A stretch of DNA of 64,000 nucleotides from the NCBI GenBank assembly GCA_013397795.1, contig VZTJ01005975.1, positions 170,285-234,284 on the forward strand, read 5' to 3'. A program made the translations under genes and the position numbers. This document shows positions 26,801-40,218 of the stretch, one piece after another. How positions within the stretch are numbered: the first letter of the stretch is position 1; the number at the start of each line of letters is the position of its first letter. The notes beneath the pieces are model-generated. The model had not been told where the DNA came from and ran no database searches. It worked only from the letters and a program-made list of their open reading frames with translations. This DNA is from Orthonyx spaldingii (taxonomy: Eukaryota; Chordata; Aves; Passeriformes; Orthonychidae).

Positions 26801-27457
26801 AACTTAACTCTGATTTTCATTGGGAGCCTTTGATATAGTTCAAGGGCATTAAAACAACTCTGAAATAATAATTCCAGTGTGGCTTCTAATATCAAGACAC
26901 AAATACCATTCACCCTTTAAAAAAAAGTTTTGAAAGCAAAAGGGAACCACATAAACATATAACTCTCAAATACCTTTGAAGTCAAGAGAGTGAGGGGAGG
27001 CAGAGTTTGAACTCAGAGAACTCCATTCTCTAGTTGTGCCTTGAGTCGTGCGGCACATTTTAAAGATCCATTTGCAATAATCTACTAAACCAAGGAGTGA
27101 AAGACAGAACTCATAAAAAACCTGTAAAAATCCAAATGCTCCAGCTATTACAGATTTCTAAAAATAAAGCAGAGTAGGTTTCAGTAGCAATAATAAGCTG
27201 CATCTTATCCATGTTTCAGATTTATAAGAAAAATATGGCTGCCTTTTAGTACTCATGGCTCAGAGCAAACCATGGCTGCTTCTGCCTTGAAAAAAAAATA
27301 TCCCACAAATAAAAGTGAGCTTTCAGCTTGCTGTTGTGTTGCGTTTCATTTGTCCTTTAAGTGTGTCTAGCTGCTTCTGCACCCCCTTTCACAATGCATA
27401 GGCTGTCGTTCCATGACCTAGCATTATTAAATTGCACTTATCAATCATTCTTGCCAG

Positions 27458-27586
27458 GAATGCCATCGCCAACTACATTAAAGAAGTCAGAGAAGTCTGG
27501 TTTCAGCAGTCCCTCGCCTTCGCAGACCTCCTCCCTTGGAACGGCTTTCACACAGCACCATCGACCTGTCATTACAGGACCCAGAG
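27458..27586 (+). CDS. NFIA: NFIA coding exon, 129 bp
   Basis: The exon encodes (G)MPSPTTLKKSEKSGFSSPS, then PSQTSSLGTAFTQHHRPVIT, then GPR, with the last base opening the next codon. The acceptor is ttcttgccag and the donor is gag|gtgagg. The peptide is rich in serine, threonine and proline with several SP/TP pairs, typical of the NFI transactivation region. Both flanking introns are phase 1 and the length is divisible by three, so this exon can be skipped without disturbing the frame, removing 43 residues. Alternative use of C-terminal exons is well known in the NFI family; whether it occurs here is inference. An ORF of 184 codons on the opposite strand over this exon is a shadow. Confidence 0.96.
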
Positions 27587-30037
27587 GTGAGGCCTTTCCC
27601 AAGAGCCCCCAGGCATTAAAGGGTAGCCACGGCACCCGGTGGCCGTGCCAGCGCTGCTCCACGGAAAGCCGTCGCCTCCTGTGACCGCCCAGCGAGGGGC
27701 TGTGCTCAGAACCTTCACACCACCGAGGGTTTAGGTGTCTACAGGCTGGTTCTGTCAGGCTGGGCTGCTTGGGAAAGCTCCTGGTGACCACTGAAGGTGG
27801 AAACGCTGGTTTCTGGGGCCTTGGGGTTTTGTTGGAAGAGGGTGGGGAAAGGGACAGAATGTGTTGCAGAGAAGTGTCTTCTGCTTGTGACCATTCATCA
27901 CGTTGACTCAGGCCAACTGCTCGAGACAGAGACCCATCCATCACTTCTGACCCACGCCTGTCTTCCAGCTCTGTGGATTTCCTTCTGCCAGTCATTTATT
28001 CTCGTGCTGTTGGTGTCAGTGTGCCTTGTTAGGGGACTCCTTTGAAGTTGGTTCCTGCAATACTTTGGCTGATTTTCCTCCCAGTACTCTTCTGACTGAC
28101 TTTCCAAGTGAAAGAGATGTCCTCTGGGTCTCGATGTGCTTATACATTTTTGTTAGAAAGATGCATTTGCATTTAGCCCAGAAAACCAAATGCAATACTG
28201 AGTTCACATTTGAAAAGGAACTCACTTGGGCATAGTAAGAGACACAAATGAATGAATCCTCTTACAAACCTCTTTGGAAGATATAAAAATAGGAATGAAT
28301 GGTTGTGACATGTTTCTTTCTGCTATGAAATTTTGTCTCATTTAGAGAAGATTATTAAGGAATTGGTCGAATGGTGAAGCATAAAAAGGCATATTAGCAA
28401 TTCATCCTAGAAATTATTTGGAAATGTCTGTTTGGCATCAGTGTGGGTTTACTGAGGGCAGCATAAACCAGGAGGAGCCTCTTTGTCTGCACAGTCCAGG
28501 TGATGTGGTGAGAAATGGTGGAGTTGCACAAAGTTGAAGCAAGGTCAGACTTGCACTTCACAGGGTTTTGTGCTTTGTTAAATCTGCTCATTGCAGTTTG
28601 ATTTGTTGTGGCTAATCCATAAAAATTATTCATTACCCTTAGACATACACCTAGATCCTCAGAAGATATTTAGGCATCTAAGCTCTGTAGAGATTTCCCT
28701 TGAAATTTGGATCCAAGCTGTCTGGCAAATATATCCTCTTTTAAAAGCCTTGATAATTGGTGATACAAGTATGAATAATATGAGGCTTCCATTAACATTC
28801 TATTCAGTGCACATCAGCTGACTCCCAATTCCTGTCTTTTAGAAGTTCAGCCTTTTAGATTTCAGTTGTTGATTGATTAGTTAATAGGCCTTTCTTTATT
28901 TAGCTGTGTTTTACCTCACGCTAATTTTTTAAGATCATTGACTGCCTTTGTCTGCCCCTGTTTAGACCCTCTGTGCTTTGGGTTCTTGTGTGGTTGAGAG
29001 AGGAAATGTCTCACTGGTGAGGCCTTGTTTAAATCTCATCTACAGTCTGTTTTCACAAGACTTTTTCTGTGCACTGAGGGATTTCCACTGGCTACGTGAG
29101 AAGAACATTCAATGGGAGCCAGAAGAGCAAACAGAATTATTTCAGTCCCAAATTTTGTTTGTTTGGAAGGAGATGTTCTTTACTAACTCCATAAAGAAGC
29201 AACACAGTTTTTAATCATCATGGTTCCTAACAAGTTAACCAAAACTGTTCTTCTGCAACATCATTTAGAAGCATCTTCTATTTTATGCTCGTTCACAAAG
29301 TCTCACAGCTTTTCAGGAAAAAAATCCCTCTGAATCCATCTATGGTTCCTTTAAGTGCCAACATCCTGAAAAAATCTTGTCCCAGACTTCATTCTTTGTT
29401 CTTTTTGGACATTCCTCCTTAGTATTCTTCTTCCACAGCACACTGGCTGTGTTTATTTCCCTGCCACAACAATCATTCTGTTAGTAAAGGGTGATATACT
29501 GAGATGGATTATTTTCTGCAAATCCAGCTTTGTTCTTTATCCCATCGCCTCCAGCGTACTTTAGGGACAGTAAGCAGAAGAGAGAAGCTTTTCAGGTATC
29601 AGAAGTGGCAACATAAAGAGTCTAATGCTGTCCTATAAGAGGATATAATTGAGAGATTCATATCCACCAGTAGTTACTGGAAGTTATGCCTCTGCAGAAG
29701 TGATGGTACAGCACACACAGGCTAAATTCCCTTTGGACACAGGTGCATTATGTAAATGGTCAGTGGGGTCTTTGGAAAACAAGGAGCAGGATTTAATCTC
29801 CAGTCTGCAGAGAGAGTTCGGGGAAAGGGGAGTTGTGAGTAAGTAGGTCACCATCAGAGTGAGCTCCTCAGCCAACAGGGAGGTTCCATCTCCTTCTCAT
29901 GTTCGCATGTGCAAGTTTGTCACTTGGATGTGTGTATGAGATGCATTTGTAAAGCATGATCAAAATAGACAGCAGAGAAGAAGCTGTAGACTATTCATGG
30001 CAGGTGTTGTCATTGACAACCAGTGATTTATAACTTC

Positions 30038-30053
30038 TCGGGAATATTCCCGA
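30038..30053. other. 16-bp perfect palindrome
   Basis: The sequence tcgggaatattcccga equals its own reverse complement. The core GGGAATATTCCC resembles a palindromic kappaB-type site (GGG...CCC), and TTCCCGAA resembles half of a STAT-like site. Function is unproven; this is a sequence observation plus motif similarity. Confidence 0.45.
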
Positions 30054-33000
30054 ATCTTTCACACGCTTCCAAACATCCCTTAGGATACACTGCACGTCTG
30101 ATGCTGGGGTATCCCAGGATACTGAATGCCCTTCCCTGTGGTCCCCGCAATGAGTCATTTTGGAAACAAAACTTCCTTGGAGGAGGAGTAAGATCCTTGA
30201 GAGGATTTCTTAGCTCTAAGGTGCTCCACCCGATGAACCAGTTGGAAAACCTCTGCTCTCATGGAATTGTCTGGATGTGCTGTGCTGTGGAAGGCTGTGC
30301 ACTCGTTCCTGCCTGCACTGGTGCTGCTGCCAGTGCCCGGCCCAGCTGGGCAGTGGCCAGGAGAGAGGATCCAAGCTGGCTGACCAGCGGACCAGATGTG
30401 CAGTGAGTGCTGGCGCAGGGATGCCAATGCTTCAGTGACTCCTCAGCACTTCCAACAGATGGTGGCAAGATCCAAGTTTCTTTGGTGATAAGCTAGCAAA
30501 GTGATTCATGGAGCCTCACTTGATGATGGCAGTTTTTTGGGCATGACTCTATGAATGCACCATATGTCTTCTCTGGACCAGCGTGGTTAGGATTCAGTGT
30601 CTGGCAGATGGTAAATTGATCACCTATAGGGTGGCTTTAGCATCACTATCAGTTTTAGAATTTATTTCAAAGCCTTGAAAATTCGAGCAGCCAGATCCCT
30701 CTCCTACTCAGCATACTTTTGTTACCTGCAAATGAGATTATCTGGTGGTCAGCATAGCTTACCACAGCACTGCAGCTTTGCAAAGCCATCGTGGATTGCT
30801 GGCATCTCACAAAGCTTCCCAGACCACTTGAACTCTTCACCAGACAGCGAAGGATTTAAATACTAAGGGTGACAGCAGTATTTACATAAGTGGTTTTAGG
30901 CTTCCACGTATTGCTACTTACACTCTGGTGACTTTATAACTGGAGCTGGCTGAAACGTTAAATTGACCACGATCTTGTAAAGCCAGGATGTACAGCAGCC
31001 TGTGCTGCAGAGCATTCAAGCATTCCCACAGAATATGACAGTGTGGATCCTGCAAGCCAAAAATGCAAGGAAGAAAAGGCAAGGAAAAAAAAAAAAAAAA
31101 CAATGAGATAGTGTGTTAGGAAGATAACTGAAGGAGAAACACAATTACAAGAAGCAAGAAATACAGCACGAAGGCAAGAACCCAAGGAAGTGGGTGTGTG
31201 AGAAGAAGGGATGAAAGTCAACTGGTGGACTGGTTTCCATTATATTAATTTCCTCCATAATTACCATTGCCATTTAGACTTTTATCAGGACAAGGCCTGC
31301 CAAGGAAACCCTGCAGCACAGTACTCTCTGTTCATGCCAAAGTGGCAAAACCTTTATGTCACATATCTGGAAAGATATTGTGTCCTTCTCTATCAAAATC
31401 CTCCAGTGGGTCACCACAGTCCTGGTTCCTGCTCGCTGTCCCGTCAGCCAGCTCCAAGTGAATGAAAGTGATGGTTCCTGGTGCATGTTGTAAAAAGACA
31501 TTTTGTAATGTCCTGTTCTGTGTGAGTCTCCGTGGCTGCTTCTTGATGCTGTCAGCTGGCACAGTGGTGTAACCTTCTACTTCCCTTTGAATTTTGACAA
31601 AAACAAAGCGATGCAACTTGACACAGACACCTCAGAGCAAGGGGTGGTGATGTCAGAGAGCCGAAAGGAAAGAGTCACACCACAAGGGCGAGGAAGCTGA
31701 GGCGAGGCCATAAACAGCACAACGCTGACCATCAGATGAGTTTACATGATTGAGTTTACAATGTCAGGACAGCTGACTGTTGCAGGGGAAGATTTTGATT
31801 TTCTACACTGGCTTTGGAGTAAACCAGTGCTGAAGGAAAAGCAGTTTCCCAACAGATGGCCTCAAGGTCAGGCTTTAGCCATGACACGATCCCCAAACCC
31901 ACCGCCTGCCGTAGCCTGGGCAGGGAGGGAGGCCTGCAAAGGGTTAAAGCTTCAGCTAAACAAAAGTCAGGAACCGTGTAATTAAAACTCTACCTTTGTT
32001 GTATTGTCAAGAGTTAGCCTGTGACATAGGAAATATTTAAAGGAGCAGGCTGTTCAGCTAATTTGTGTGTGAGTGAACTGCTTAGACAGTCCTATCCTAA
32101 ATTAACTGTAAGACCACCCACTGAGCTCGCCTCATAAAGGGCCATGATTGCTCAGCTTCGTTTTGTATAACCGTTCAATAATTGCTAGATAAATGCATAA
32201 CTAAAAGCTCTATTACACTAATAATTTGTACTGAGATAGATGTGTGGGACACCATGCTGGGTTAATTTGTCATCCCTGCAGCAAACTTCTAAAGAGGGCT
32301 CTTTTGCAGTGGAGTTGTGTTAATATGTTGCTCCAGTGAGGACATGTTAGAGCAACAAGATGACTTGGTCGCTTAATCTCCTAAAGAGGCAAAATGCCTG
32401 GAGGGGAAGTGCCAGCAAGAAGAAAGGGGGGTGATTAACACAGTGGACCCAGATTTAAACTCATCCTGACAAAAGGAGCTGATCTAACTGAGCAAAAGAA
32501 TGAAAAAAGAGGGAGTGTTAAAAATACTAACAGGATTTCATGCATCCCTAAAAAATAATATAAAAATAAAGTGCTGCAGGAACAAAGTATTTTGCCCATG
32601 CTTTTCCTGACGCTGCGTTTGGTTCCTTTGCTCTCTTTGATGTATCCGTGGAGTTAAACTATATGCTTTAAACAGTGCAGTGAACTATAATATTTTTATC
32701 TCTGCTTTATGCTAAATTCTTCTAGCTTCAGACACACACAAAAAGCACATTATTGCTTTAAATATGGAACCCATGTTTAAGCATCAGAGCTCTGGATTTT
32801 CAACCTCCTCTATTGACAGAACCATAAATCATGTTAAAGTTAAGTGAATTACTGTAGCGTGGAACTATAGCTTTAACAATGTTTATGTAGTATCAGCTTA
32901 CCATCTACAGAATGAAAGGGAGGAAAAACACTGATATTAGAAATGGGAATGTGGAGTCCTATTAACTTAACAGCAATATATCACTCCAAAGTCACAGATT

Positions 33001-36000
33001 CCATTACCATGCCCTTTTTAGTATCAAAGCAGAATTATATCATCACACACATAAAGGTTGTAGTTTTTAAGAGAATTTACATTTCTATTGTAAACTTATC
33101 AACTGCATTTCATTATAAGAAAGACATGATATATTCTCCTAGCAGTCGTTTTTATCTTATGATGAGAATAGATGAGAATGCATCATATGTATTAAAAGTA
33201 ATAATAATATGCAGAAGTTGACAGCATTTGATGCGATGCAGGAATTCTACAAATATGTTAAATTAGGGTCTTTTTGACCTCTAGCTGTAGTCTTGGAAGG
33301 AAGGAGTGCTTTCTATAGGTATGATTTTTATTTCTGTCCCGATGTAATCAATTCTGTAGTATTCTGATCTCCCAAAGGCAGCAGAATTCTGACATGTTTT
33401 AAAACATTCTGCTCAAAATAGCCAACTTAACTGGCCACCTGCCCATGCCAGAGTCTGGAACCAGTGCTCAGTTCAGCTCTACAGGTTTTTAAAAGCAGCC
33501 TGTAACACTCAGCAGCCCAGAGTACACCAATAAACCCTGAGCTCAAACACAGCCTTAAGCATATTTTCCTTCTGCTAGGAACTCCGTGGGCCTTGGCAGA
33601 ATGTCCTCCTGCCTCCCACTTGCTACTGCAAAATTTCTTACAGGAAGAGTGTTTCTGAACAAAGGGTCCAGGTGCCTTATACCACTCAGAGCAGCAGAAA
33701 AGGGCTGAGAGCCAGCCCTGATCTGGAGATACCGTGGCTCTGTTCTTTTCAGCAGTGCTTAGCTGACCACCTGCACTTGACTTCTGGAGCTGAGAGACAG
33801 ACAGCCTGCAAGTCAGCCCGTCTTTTTGATGTTCGTGGACAGGAACAGATCCTCCATCCATCCTATCTAGGGTGTTTCACTATCTCCTGCACTGCTCAGC
33901 TGTTTCTATTGTGTTTTGGATCTTTCATCTATGTTTGCCTACATAATGTGAGAGAGAGTGATACCTAAACTTTACCCATGCTAAGAGGGTAAAGCCCATT
34001 TTTCTTGTCCAGCTCCGTGATTTCCCAGCCTTGTCACTACAAATGGTAATGTGAGATGGGATCACTCTGAATTTAGCTCAACCTTGGACCTGACAGACAG
34101 GTTGCTAAACAACTCCTTTGCACCATTATGGGACTTAAGAAATATCGAAGTTTTCCAGGGATGTGAATTCCCTTCCAAAGGCTCATCCTAGGACTGGTCA
34201 GTCCTACCCCCAGCAGCTAAGTATTTAAGTAGAGGCAAGTTCTTGCTAACCTGAGTAAGCAATTCCTCTACATTTATCACCCTAAAGTCTGTTCCTAATG
34301 GGCAGTAAGAAAAATGGGGACTTTCAGAAACCTTTGAAAGTGTTACAGGGAAGCAGCTCCCAGTGAAATTCAAAAGCAGTTAACGAATTCTCTCAGGACC
34401 TCTGCAAATCCCAGCCCAAGTTTCTTAATTATTTTTTTTTTCTTGTTTGGGTAACTGCTTTCATCACCAAAATCTGTGGGCTTAAAGCTATTGTTTTAGG
34501 CTTCCATTCTTTACCTCTTGTATTGTATTATACACAGAAGTGTAAGTTCCTTTCAACAAATTTGGATTATTGCCAGATCTCCTTATTAAAAAGTCACTCT
34601 TCATATTTCCGATAAACACAGCTGTTTCATGGTGTTTGAAAGCATTTCACATCAGCCAGCATGGTGGCTTAGCCAATTAGTCCTCTAATATGGTCAATTT
34701 TGAGAATAAGTACCTTTGGGGTACAAAGGGTGGGATCCATCTCGCATAATTTGAACTGGCATCACTGGAGTGGCAGGAGGAAGCTTGCAGCACACAGGGA
34801 GTTAAAGCAACTCAGAAGCCTGACGTGGAAGTCTCTAGCAGAACAAACTGTTCTCTAACATTTCCAGGGAAATGACTTTTCAAAAAATACTTTCTTAATT
34901 GTAATGAAGCCAATTATAATGGCCTCAAAAACAAGCGGATGAAAAACGATCCCGTTTCATTATGATTCTAATGTTACTATTTCTAGGAAGGCTGATCAAT
35001 GTTTAATGAAGTATTAGTAAACTTAATTATCACTTTATAGAGGAGGTATGTGAGCACTGTGCCTTGATCCAGCTGATGGACCAGCCCTTGTGCCTGTGAA
35101 GGAGCAGTGGTTGTGATTCCCAACACTTCTCCCTGGAATAGGCAAGGAGTCCAGGGTGATAACACCTTTCCCTGAGCAACACCAAATGACCCTTTCAAAC
35201 ACTTCAAACGACTTCAGGAAGAAAAAAATTTCATCCAGTCGTGTGGACTTGAAGGGGTTGGCGGGGCTTTTTTTGGAAGAGGAGATGGAAGGTGGATGGA
35301 TCAATATGTGCCCCCATATGTTGGGCTGTGCTGGTGGAAAACCTGTCTGAGTGCTGTAGGTGTCCCTTCACCATGTCAGCAAGCACTCCCTGGGAGCAAG
35401 GATTCCAGGCCTCTTTATTAGGAACTGCTCCTTTGTTCCAGGATCCTAAATATCTGAAGAAAACTACAACCTGTTTCAAATTAACTGATTCTTTATTATC
35501 TGATCACGTGCTCGGACAGAAATCACAATTTTGGCTCTTCTTCAGAGCCTCGGCCATGTGCAGTGCTCACCTAATCAATGAGTGCAGCTCATTTTATTGG
35601 TTACTGGCTTTGCTATTGGCTACTACAAATCAAGAAGGGAAAAGGCAAGACAGAGCTGCATAATGAGAGGTTTGAATCCAGCGTTCTGAAAAATCCTCTG
35701 ACTTCTGTGCTGCACAGCACCACCAGCTCATAAAACACTGAGGAATCCAGTGTAGCACGCAACAGCTGTACTGCATAATTACTTGGCCCAATAGCAGGAG
35801 TTTTAAAATACTGGTATATCTGTTGCAGGCCACCATACATTATCATCTCATTTTCAATAAAAAGTCTGGGATGTTTCAGACGAGCTTCAATGGAATTAGA
35901 ATCATGTGTGCTCTGAAATATTTATGCTTGCCTTGAGATGGAAGGATAACTCCTGCCTCCAACCCCCACGCAAAATAACAGATTTCATAACGCCAGAGAG

Positions 36001-37643
36001 TCCAACTCCTCCATACCTACAGCAGGTAGAAATGAAGTTCTGATCTTGAGTACACATCTTTTCATAGGTTGTAGAAGTCATATTTTATGTCATTTACTGA
36101 GGTCAATAATAAAATATAAATGTCACAGGCTGAAAGACGCCAGGAGAAATATGGTTTGGCAGGATGGAGCTGCTTAGGGATACATAAATAATAAGTCAAT
36201 AAGTAAATAAATAATAGACAAAGACCTATTTTATCTTCCATTTGAAGATCTCAAAGAATTTACAATCACTGATTGAGACTTGTAATATCCCATCAGAAGT
36301 AATAAGAGGCTCTTCTCTTACACAGGGTAATTTTCCATCACTGTAGGTGTGGGTTTAGGAATTAAAGACTTTATCATTTTTATTAAGTCTGAAAATCATG
36401 ACTGAAAGGGCCCTTGGCCTTTTTAGAGGCAAACAGGGAAAATAATGACCTGCTTCATTACCTCTTGTGCTTTAGCTGATTAAAAATGCTTGTGAGGGTC
36501 CCTATACTTGGAAACACGGTTGTGTTCTGCGCTCAAAACTTGTTGGAGTGGCCAGTTTTGCACTCACCAGAGTTGCTGACCACAACACAGCTATCAGAGT
36601 AATGGTCTGTGTCTGGGCCAGCAGATTTTAGACTTTAACATTTAATTTCCTCTCTCTAGTATCAGGCAGGCACATTTGTAATGTTGATCAGTTTAATAGT
36701 GGTGGGTTTTCCCTTCTTATCAAACAGCCCTTTCTTTTGGCACTTGAGAAATTTGCTATTTCCTAGTCAGAGAGTGTGAAAACAAAGCTTTGGAGATCCT
36801 TATTGCACCCCGTACGCCTGCTAAGAAGAAAATGACCACATCAGAGTATGGCACAAGCTGAGGAGTGATGCAGTTTTCTTGTTTCCCTCCCCCAGTCCTG
36901 CCCTGATCAGCAGGAAGTTCTTGGAGATGGGCTGAGGAGTTGGCCGAGACTCCGAAGAGGAACCACTTTCTCCTTCCAGCACTTTGCCTTGCTGAATTAT
37001 TGTTGATCATTTCTGCATTCATTTTCCTTCTCTCTCTCTTTGGGAAGATCACTGACACACACTCTCCACTTTGTTTTCTACCCTGACATGCTGAGGAGCA
37101 AGGCAGCAGAGAAAGGCTTGCTCCTTACATGCCAATGAGTATTTCTTTCATCTTTCATAGAGCAAATCAAATTATTAAATGAAGAGCCATACTTTGGGAA
37201 AGCTAAATACAGTGTTGTCTCAGGCCTAGCTTTGAATTCCCACATGTTCCCTGGACACAATTCTTTATTCCTTCTTGCTTGAAATGCATTTCAATCTCCT
37301 TTTCACCCAGCAGAAGAATAGAAATGAGTTTGTTCCCAGATGTGTACAAAGGACAGTGCAATTGCATAACAATTTCAAATAGTATTAAAAGAGCTGATAC
37401 TAAATGGAATTTTTTTTTATATTTTAGAAATTCCAATTTATTTCTTACTTAATTAGATGCTTGTCACCTAAATGTCCATTTCTCACTTTTATCTTCATCC
37501 TTCATATTCCATCTGTCACACAAGGAAAGGGGGAACTACAAAAGGAGAAATGGAGGAAGGGAGGAAGACAGAAATACTGTAGGCTAATAAAAATTTTGTT
37601 GTAGTCATCAAAATGCTGGCTGGATAGGATTCACCTCATTGAA

Positions 37644-37658
37644 GGTGTGTGTGTGTGT
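37644..37658. repeat. (GT)n dinucleotide repeat
   Basis: About seven GT units in intronic sequence. Confidence 0.85.
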
Positions 37659-40039
37659 AGAATGGAGGTGTCAGCCTCAGAGCATCACCAGTCAATGGCA
37701 GGGGATTATTTTGGGATGAGGTGACTCCTTGGGCACTGTTTAGTTCTCTGTCCATTCTAATAATTTGCTCCGTGGTGGTTACCCAGAGTTATTAAGGGGA
37801 ATCCCCCATTTTCTCTACCTTGGATACCCCACTTCAAAGTTATATCCTCTCCCAGGAGCCTGGGGACAGGAAAGCAGCCTTCATTCTTCCTTTGACCATT
37901 TGGGTTCTTTATCTGAAGAATTTTCAGATATACTGTGATTTAAGATGCAAACTCAACAAAACTATTTGTCTTAAAAGTGAACAAGAAATACTTAATGAGG
38001 TTTGTGAAAAAGATAAGGCCAGATGTGCAGACAGGTGGAGCAGGCTGGGTACACAGGAGTCTGCCTTGGCCGTGGAGGAAGTCAACATTCCCATAACGAG
38101 GAGTGTGGGATCTGCTGCCTCTTGTTTCCCTTTCCCAAGTGCAGCATTGCAGACCTGCCAGGGCTGTGGGCAGATGGTGTTTCCCAGCTCAGCCCACAAT
38201 GTCTGGGTACTACAAGATGGGTGTAGCCCCTGCTTCCCCAGGAATTTCTCTGGAAGGCCATGTGCCGTTTGGCTCCTCACCTTCATGCTTTCTTCCCATG
38301 GGGTTTTCCTTTTTAGTACCATGCTTTTCTGTTTCTCTTTCTATTGGGGATATTTTCAGTAGTATTAAGGGGAGCAGAATTGTGGGGTTAACGTGGATAG
38401 AGGGGAGCTTTTCATGGCAAGGACAAGGGTTTCACATCCATCCCATACCAGCACCCCTGGCATGAATGCAGCTCTTTTTAGTGGTGGTGTCAGAGCAGTA
38501 ATTCCTATCCTGTGGTGGAAAAGGACATGTACAGAAGAGCTGCTCAGCCAACCCTTAATGAATGTTTGCAGGAAAATGCAGTAGTTTCCTTGCTGCTGTC
38601 TCCGAGTTCACGTTTTATCCACATCTTCAGGCTCTTGAGTTTGCTAATGGTTTAATAATGCTTAAGAAAAAAATTATTAATAAAGTGTCATATTATTAAA
38701 CTGGCAATGAACAAGAGTAAGAAGCAGATTTTAGCTTTTATTTAACTGCAGGTTTTTCATAACATTCATCATGAAATGAATGTTTGCTCATTTGTGTTTG
38801 ATTTTAGTTAACTTTCCTGCATCTCTCCAATTTTTCCAAAAGTGCCAAAGGCTTTTTTTCTTTCCCCCCCTCTCGTATATTTAAATTACTTCAAAGCCAA
38901 CACCTGAGTTTCTGTAGAATTTTCACTCCCTTGTATAGCCTTTATCTAATTGGTCATATGCAGTGTACGAGCACAATCTATGCACATGGACACCCCTGAC
39001 AAGATAACATGCCAAGGGAGCAACAATGACTGTTTGGTGAGAAATAAACAATGATTTACAGATGAGCTTGTGTGCAACCAGATTAACTGGTCATTCTGAA
39101 GGAAGAGTGAGTCCTCGTTTAGAGAGAATTCATGGCACTGTAAGTGGCAGCAGTTGCTAGCTCGTGGTGACAACAATGGAAAGCACTGTTGGGTAACAAG
39201 AGTCCAACCCAACACATTTTGAAGGCCAAGGAACTGGGCAAAGGTGTCACATAACGTAGGAGAGCCAAAGGCTCTGGAGCTGCACTTGTAGTTCTGCTGA
39301 AATCAGCTGAGGGTAAAATCGGTCATTGCCAATGGGCTCGTGTACATCACACCTCTGCACCTTCTCTGGAGTACATTTTCCAGCTGGCTTGTTGGCCCAT
39401 AAATTCACCAAATTAAACTTCATCCCCGAGCGTGAGCTGGGGGCTTGCAGAAGATTTGAGCCCAATGTTATTCAGGAGAAATGTAAATGTAATATTCCAA
39501 ACGATCTCGCCACTTTGTGCATGTTCATTAAATGAAAACACATTACTTAAAATAAATGTTCCTAAAGTGAGATGGAAGGGAAAAAAAAACCCAACAACAA
39601 GAAGCGTTAGACCATTTTTAAATTATTGACCGTTTATACTACAATGTAAAATGGATTCGTATGTGCAAATCCAAGTTATATGAAATGTCAATTAAATCAA
39701 CCCTAATCTCCCAAATACATTTTTTTATTGCCTGATTGATGAGGGTTGCTCTTAAGGTGATGAATAGTTTTCACTCTCACAAAGGACTGCTGATTCCTTT
39801 ATTCATGTCCGCTAAAAACACAGAAAATCCTTCAAAATGTCTGGCTCCGTTTGCTTCCAGGATTTAGATGAAGTGAGTGTAGGACACAATGTGGTCTAAT
39901 ATATTAATTGATGTATAAACAATACTGTACATTTAAAAACAAACAAACAAAAACAATTACTTAAAACTACAATAGATTTAAACTGTTTTATTTTCCAGAG
40001 GCAAAACTCTATATAACGTCTTTGTTTTCTTTCCTATAG

Positions 40040-40218
40040 CAAGTCCACATGCAACACCATCGACTCTTCATTTTCCAACATCACCCATTATTCAACAGCC
40101 TGGGCCATACTTCTCACACCCAGCAATCCGCTATCATCCTCAGGAGACTCTGAAAGAGTTTGTCCAACTTGTCTGCCCCGACGCTGGTCAGCAGGCTGGA
40201 CAGGTGGGGTTCCTAAAT
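40040..40218 (+). CDS. NFIA: NFIA coding exon, 179 bp
   Basis: With the G carried from the previous exon it encodes ASPHATPSTLHFPTSPIIQQ, then PGPYFSHPAIRYHPQETLKE, then FVQLVCPDAGQQAGQVGFLN. The acceptor ctttcctatag has a strong pyrimidine tract. The donor is aat|gtaagg. The segment TLKEFVQLVCPDAGQQ is among the most conserved C-terminal stretches of the NFI family, which supports the family call independently of the low-complexity parts. Upstream phase is 1 and downstream phase is 0. A second possible donor, cag|gtgggg, lies 15 bases inside the exon at 40204; its use would remain in frame and drop VGFLN. Confidence 0.97.

Larger units (their letters stand above)
1889..27457 (+). other. NFIA: NFIA intron, 25.6 kb
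   Basis: This is the largest complete intron in the window, from donor gtaag at 1889 to acceptor ttcttgccag at 27448-27457. It holds four antisense CR1 or CR1-like fragments between 8.4 and 12.5 kb, short tandem duplications at 5.85 and 6.70 kb, and A- and T-rich simple tracts around 15.7 and 16.7-16.9 kb. Between 12.5 and 27.4 kb I recognise no mobile element. Stretches near 14.7-15.07, 20.65-20.83 and 24.68-24.92 kb look like candidate conserved regulatory DNA. Open frames in it, up to 193 codons at 24509-25090 on the minus strand, have no recognisable protein family and are treated as chance. Confidence 0.85.
27587..40039 (+). other. NFIA: NFIA intron, 12.5 kb
   Basis: It runs from donor gtgagg at 27587 to acceptor ctttcctatag ending at 40039. 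I recognise no mobile element anywhere in it. It contains a 16-bp perfect palindrome at 30038-30053, a poly-A run at about 31084-31100, a (GT)7 run at 37644-37658, and AT-rich stretches (32.08-32.33, 34.86-35.0 and 39.44-39.66 kb) resembling conserved regulatory DNA. The 180-codon open frame at 37820-38362 has no recognisable domain and I treat it as chance. Confidence 0.85.

Noticed and set aside
27441..27995. 184-codon minus-strand open frame
   Set aside because: It overlaps the NFIA 129-bp exon on the opposite strand; it is a shadow of that coding sequence plus GC-rich intron.
31080..31102. Poly-A run considered as a retrogene tail
   Set aside because: No exon-like or mRNA-like sequence precedes it and no target-site duplication is apparent.
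37820..38362. 180-codon plus-strand open frame
   Set aside because: No recognised family. A cysteine pattern near CQGCGQ looked zinc-ribbon-like but there is no second pair with proper spacing, and the frame lies mid-intron without splice context.
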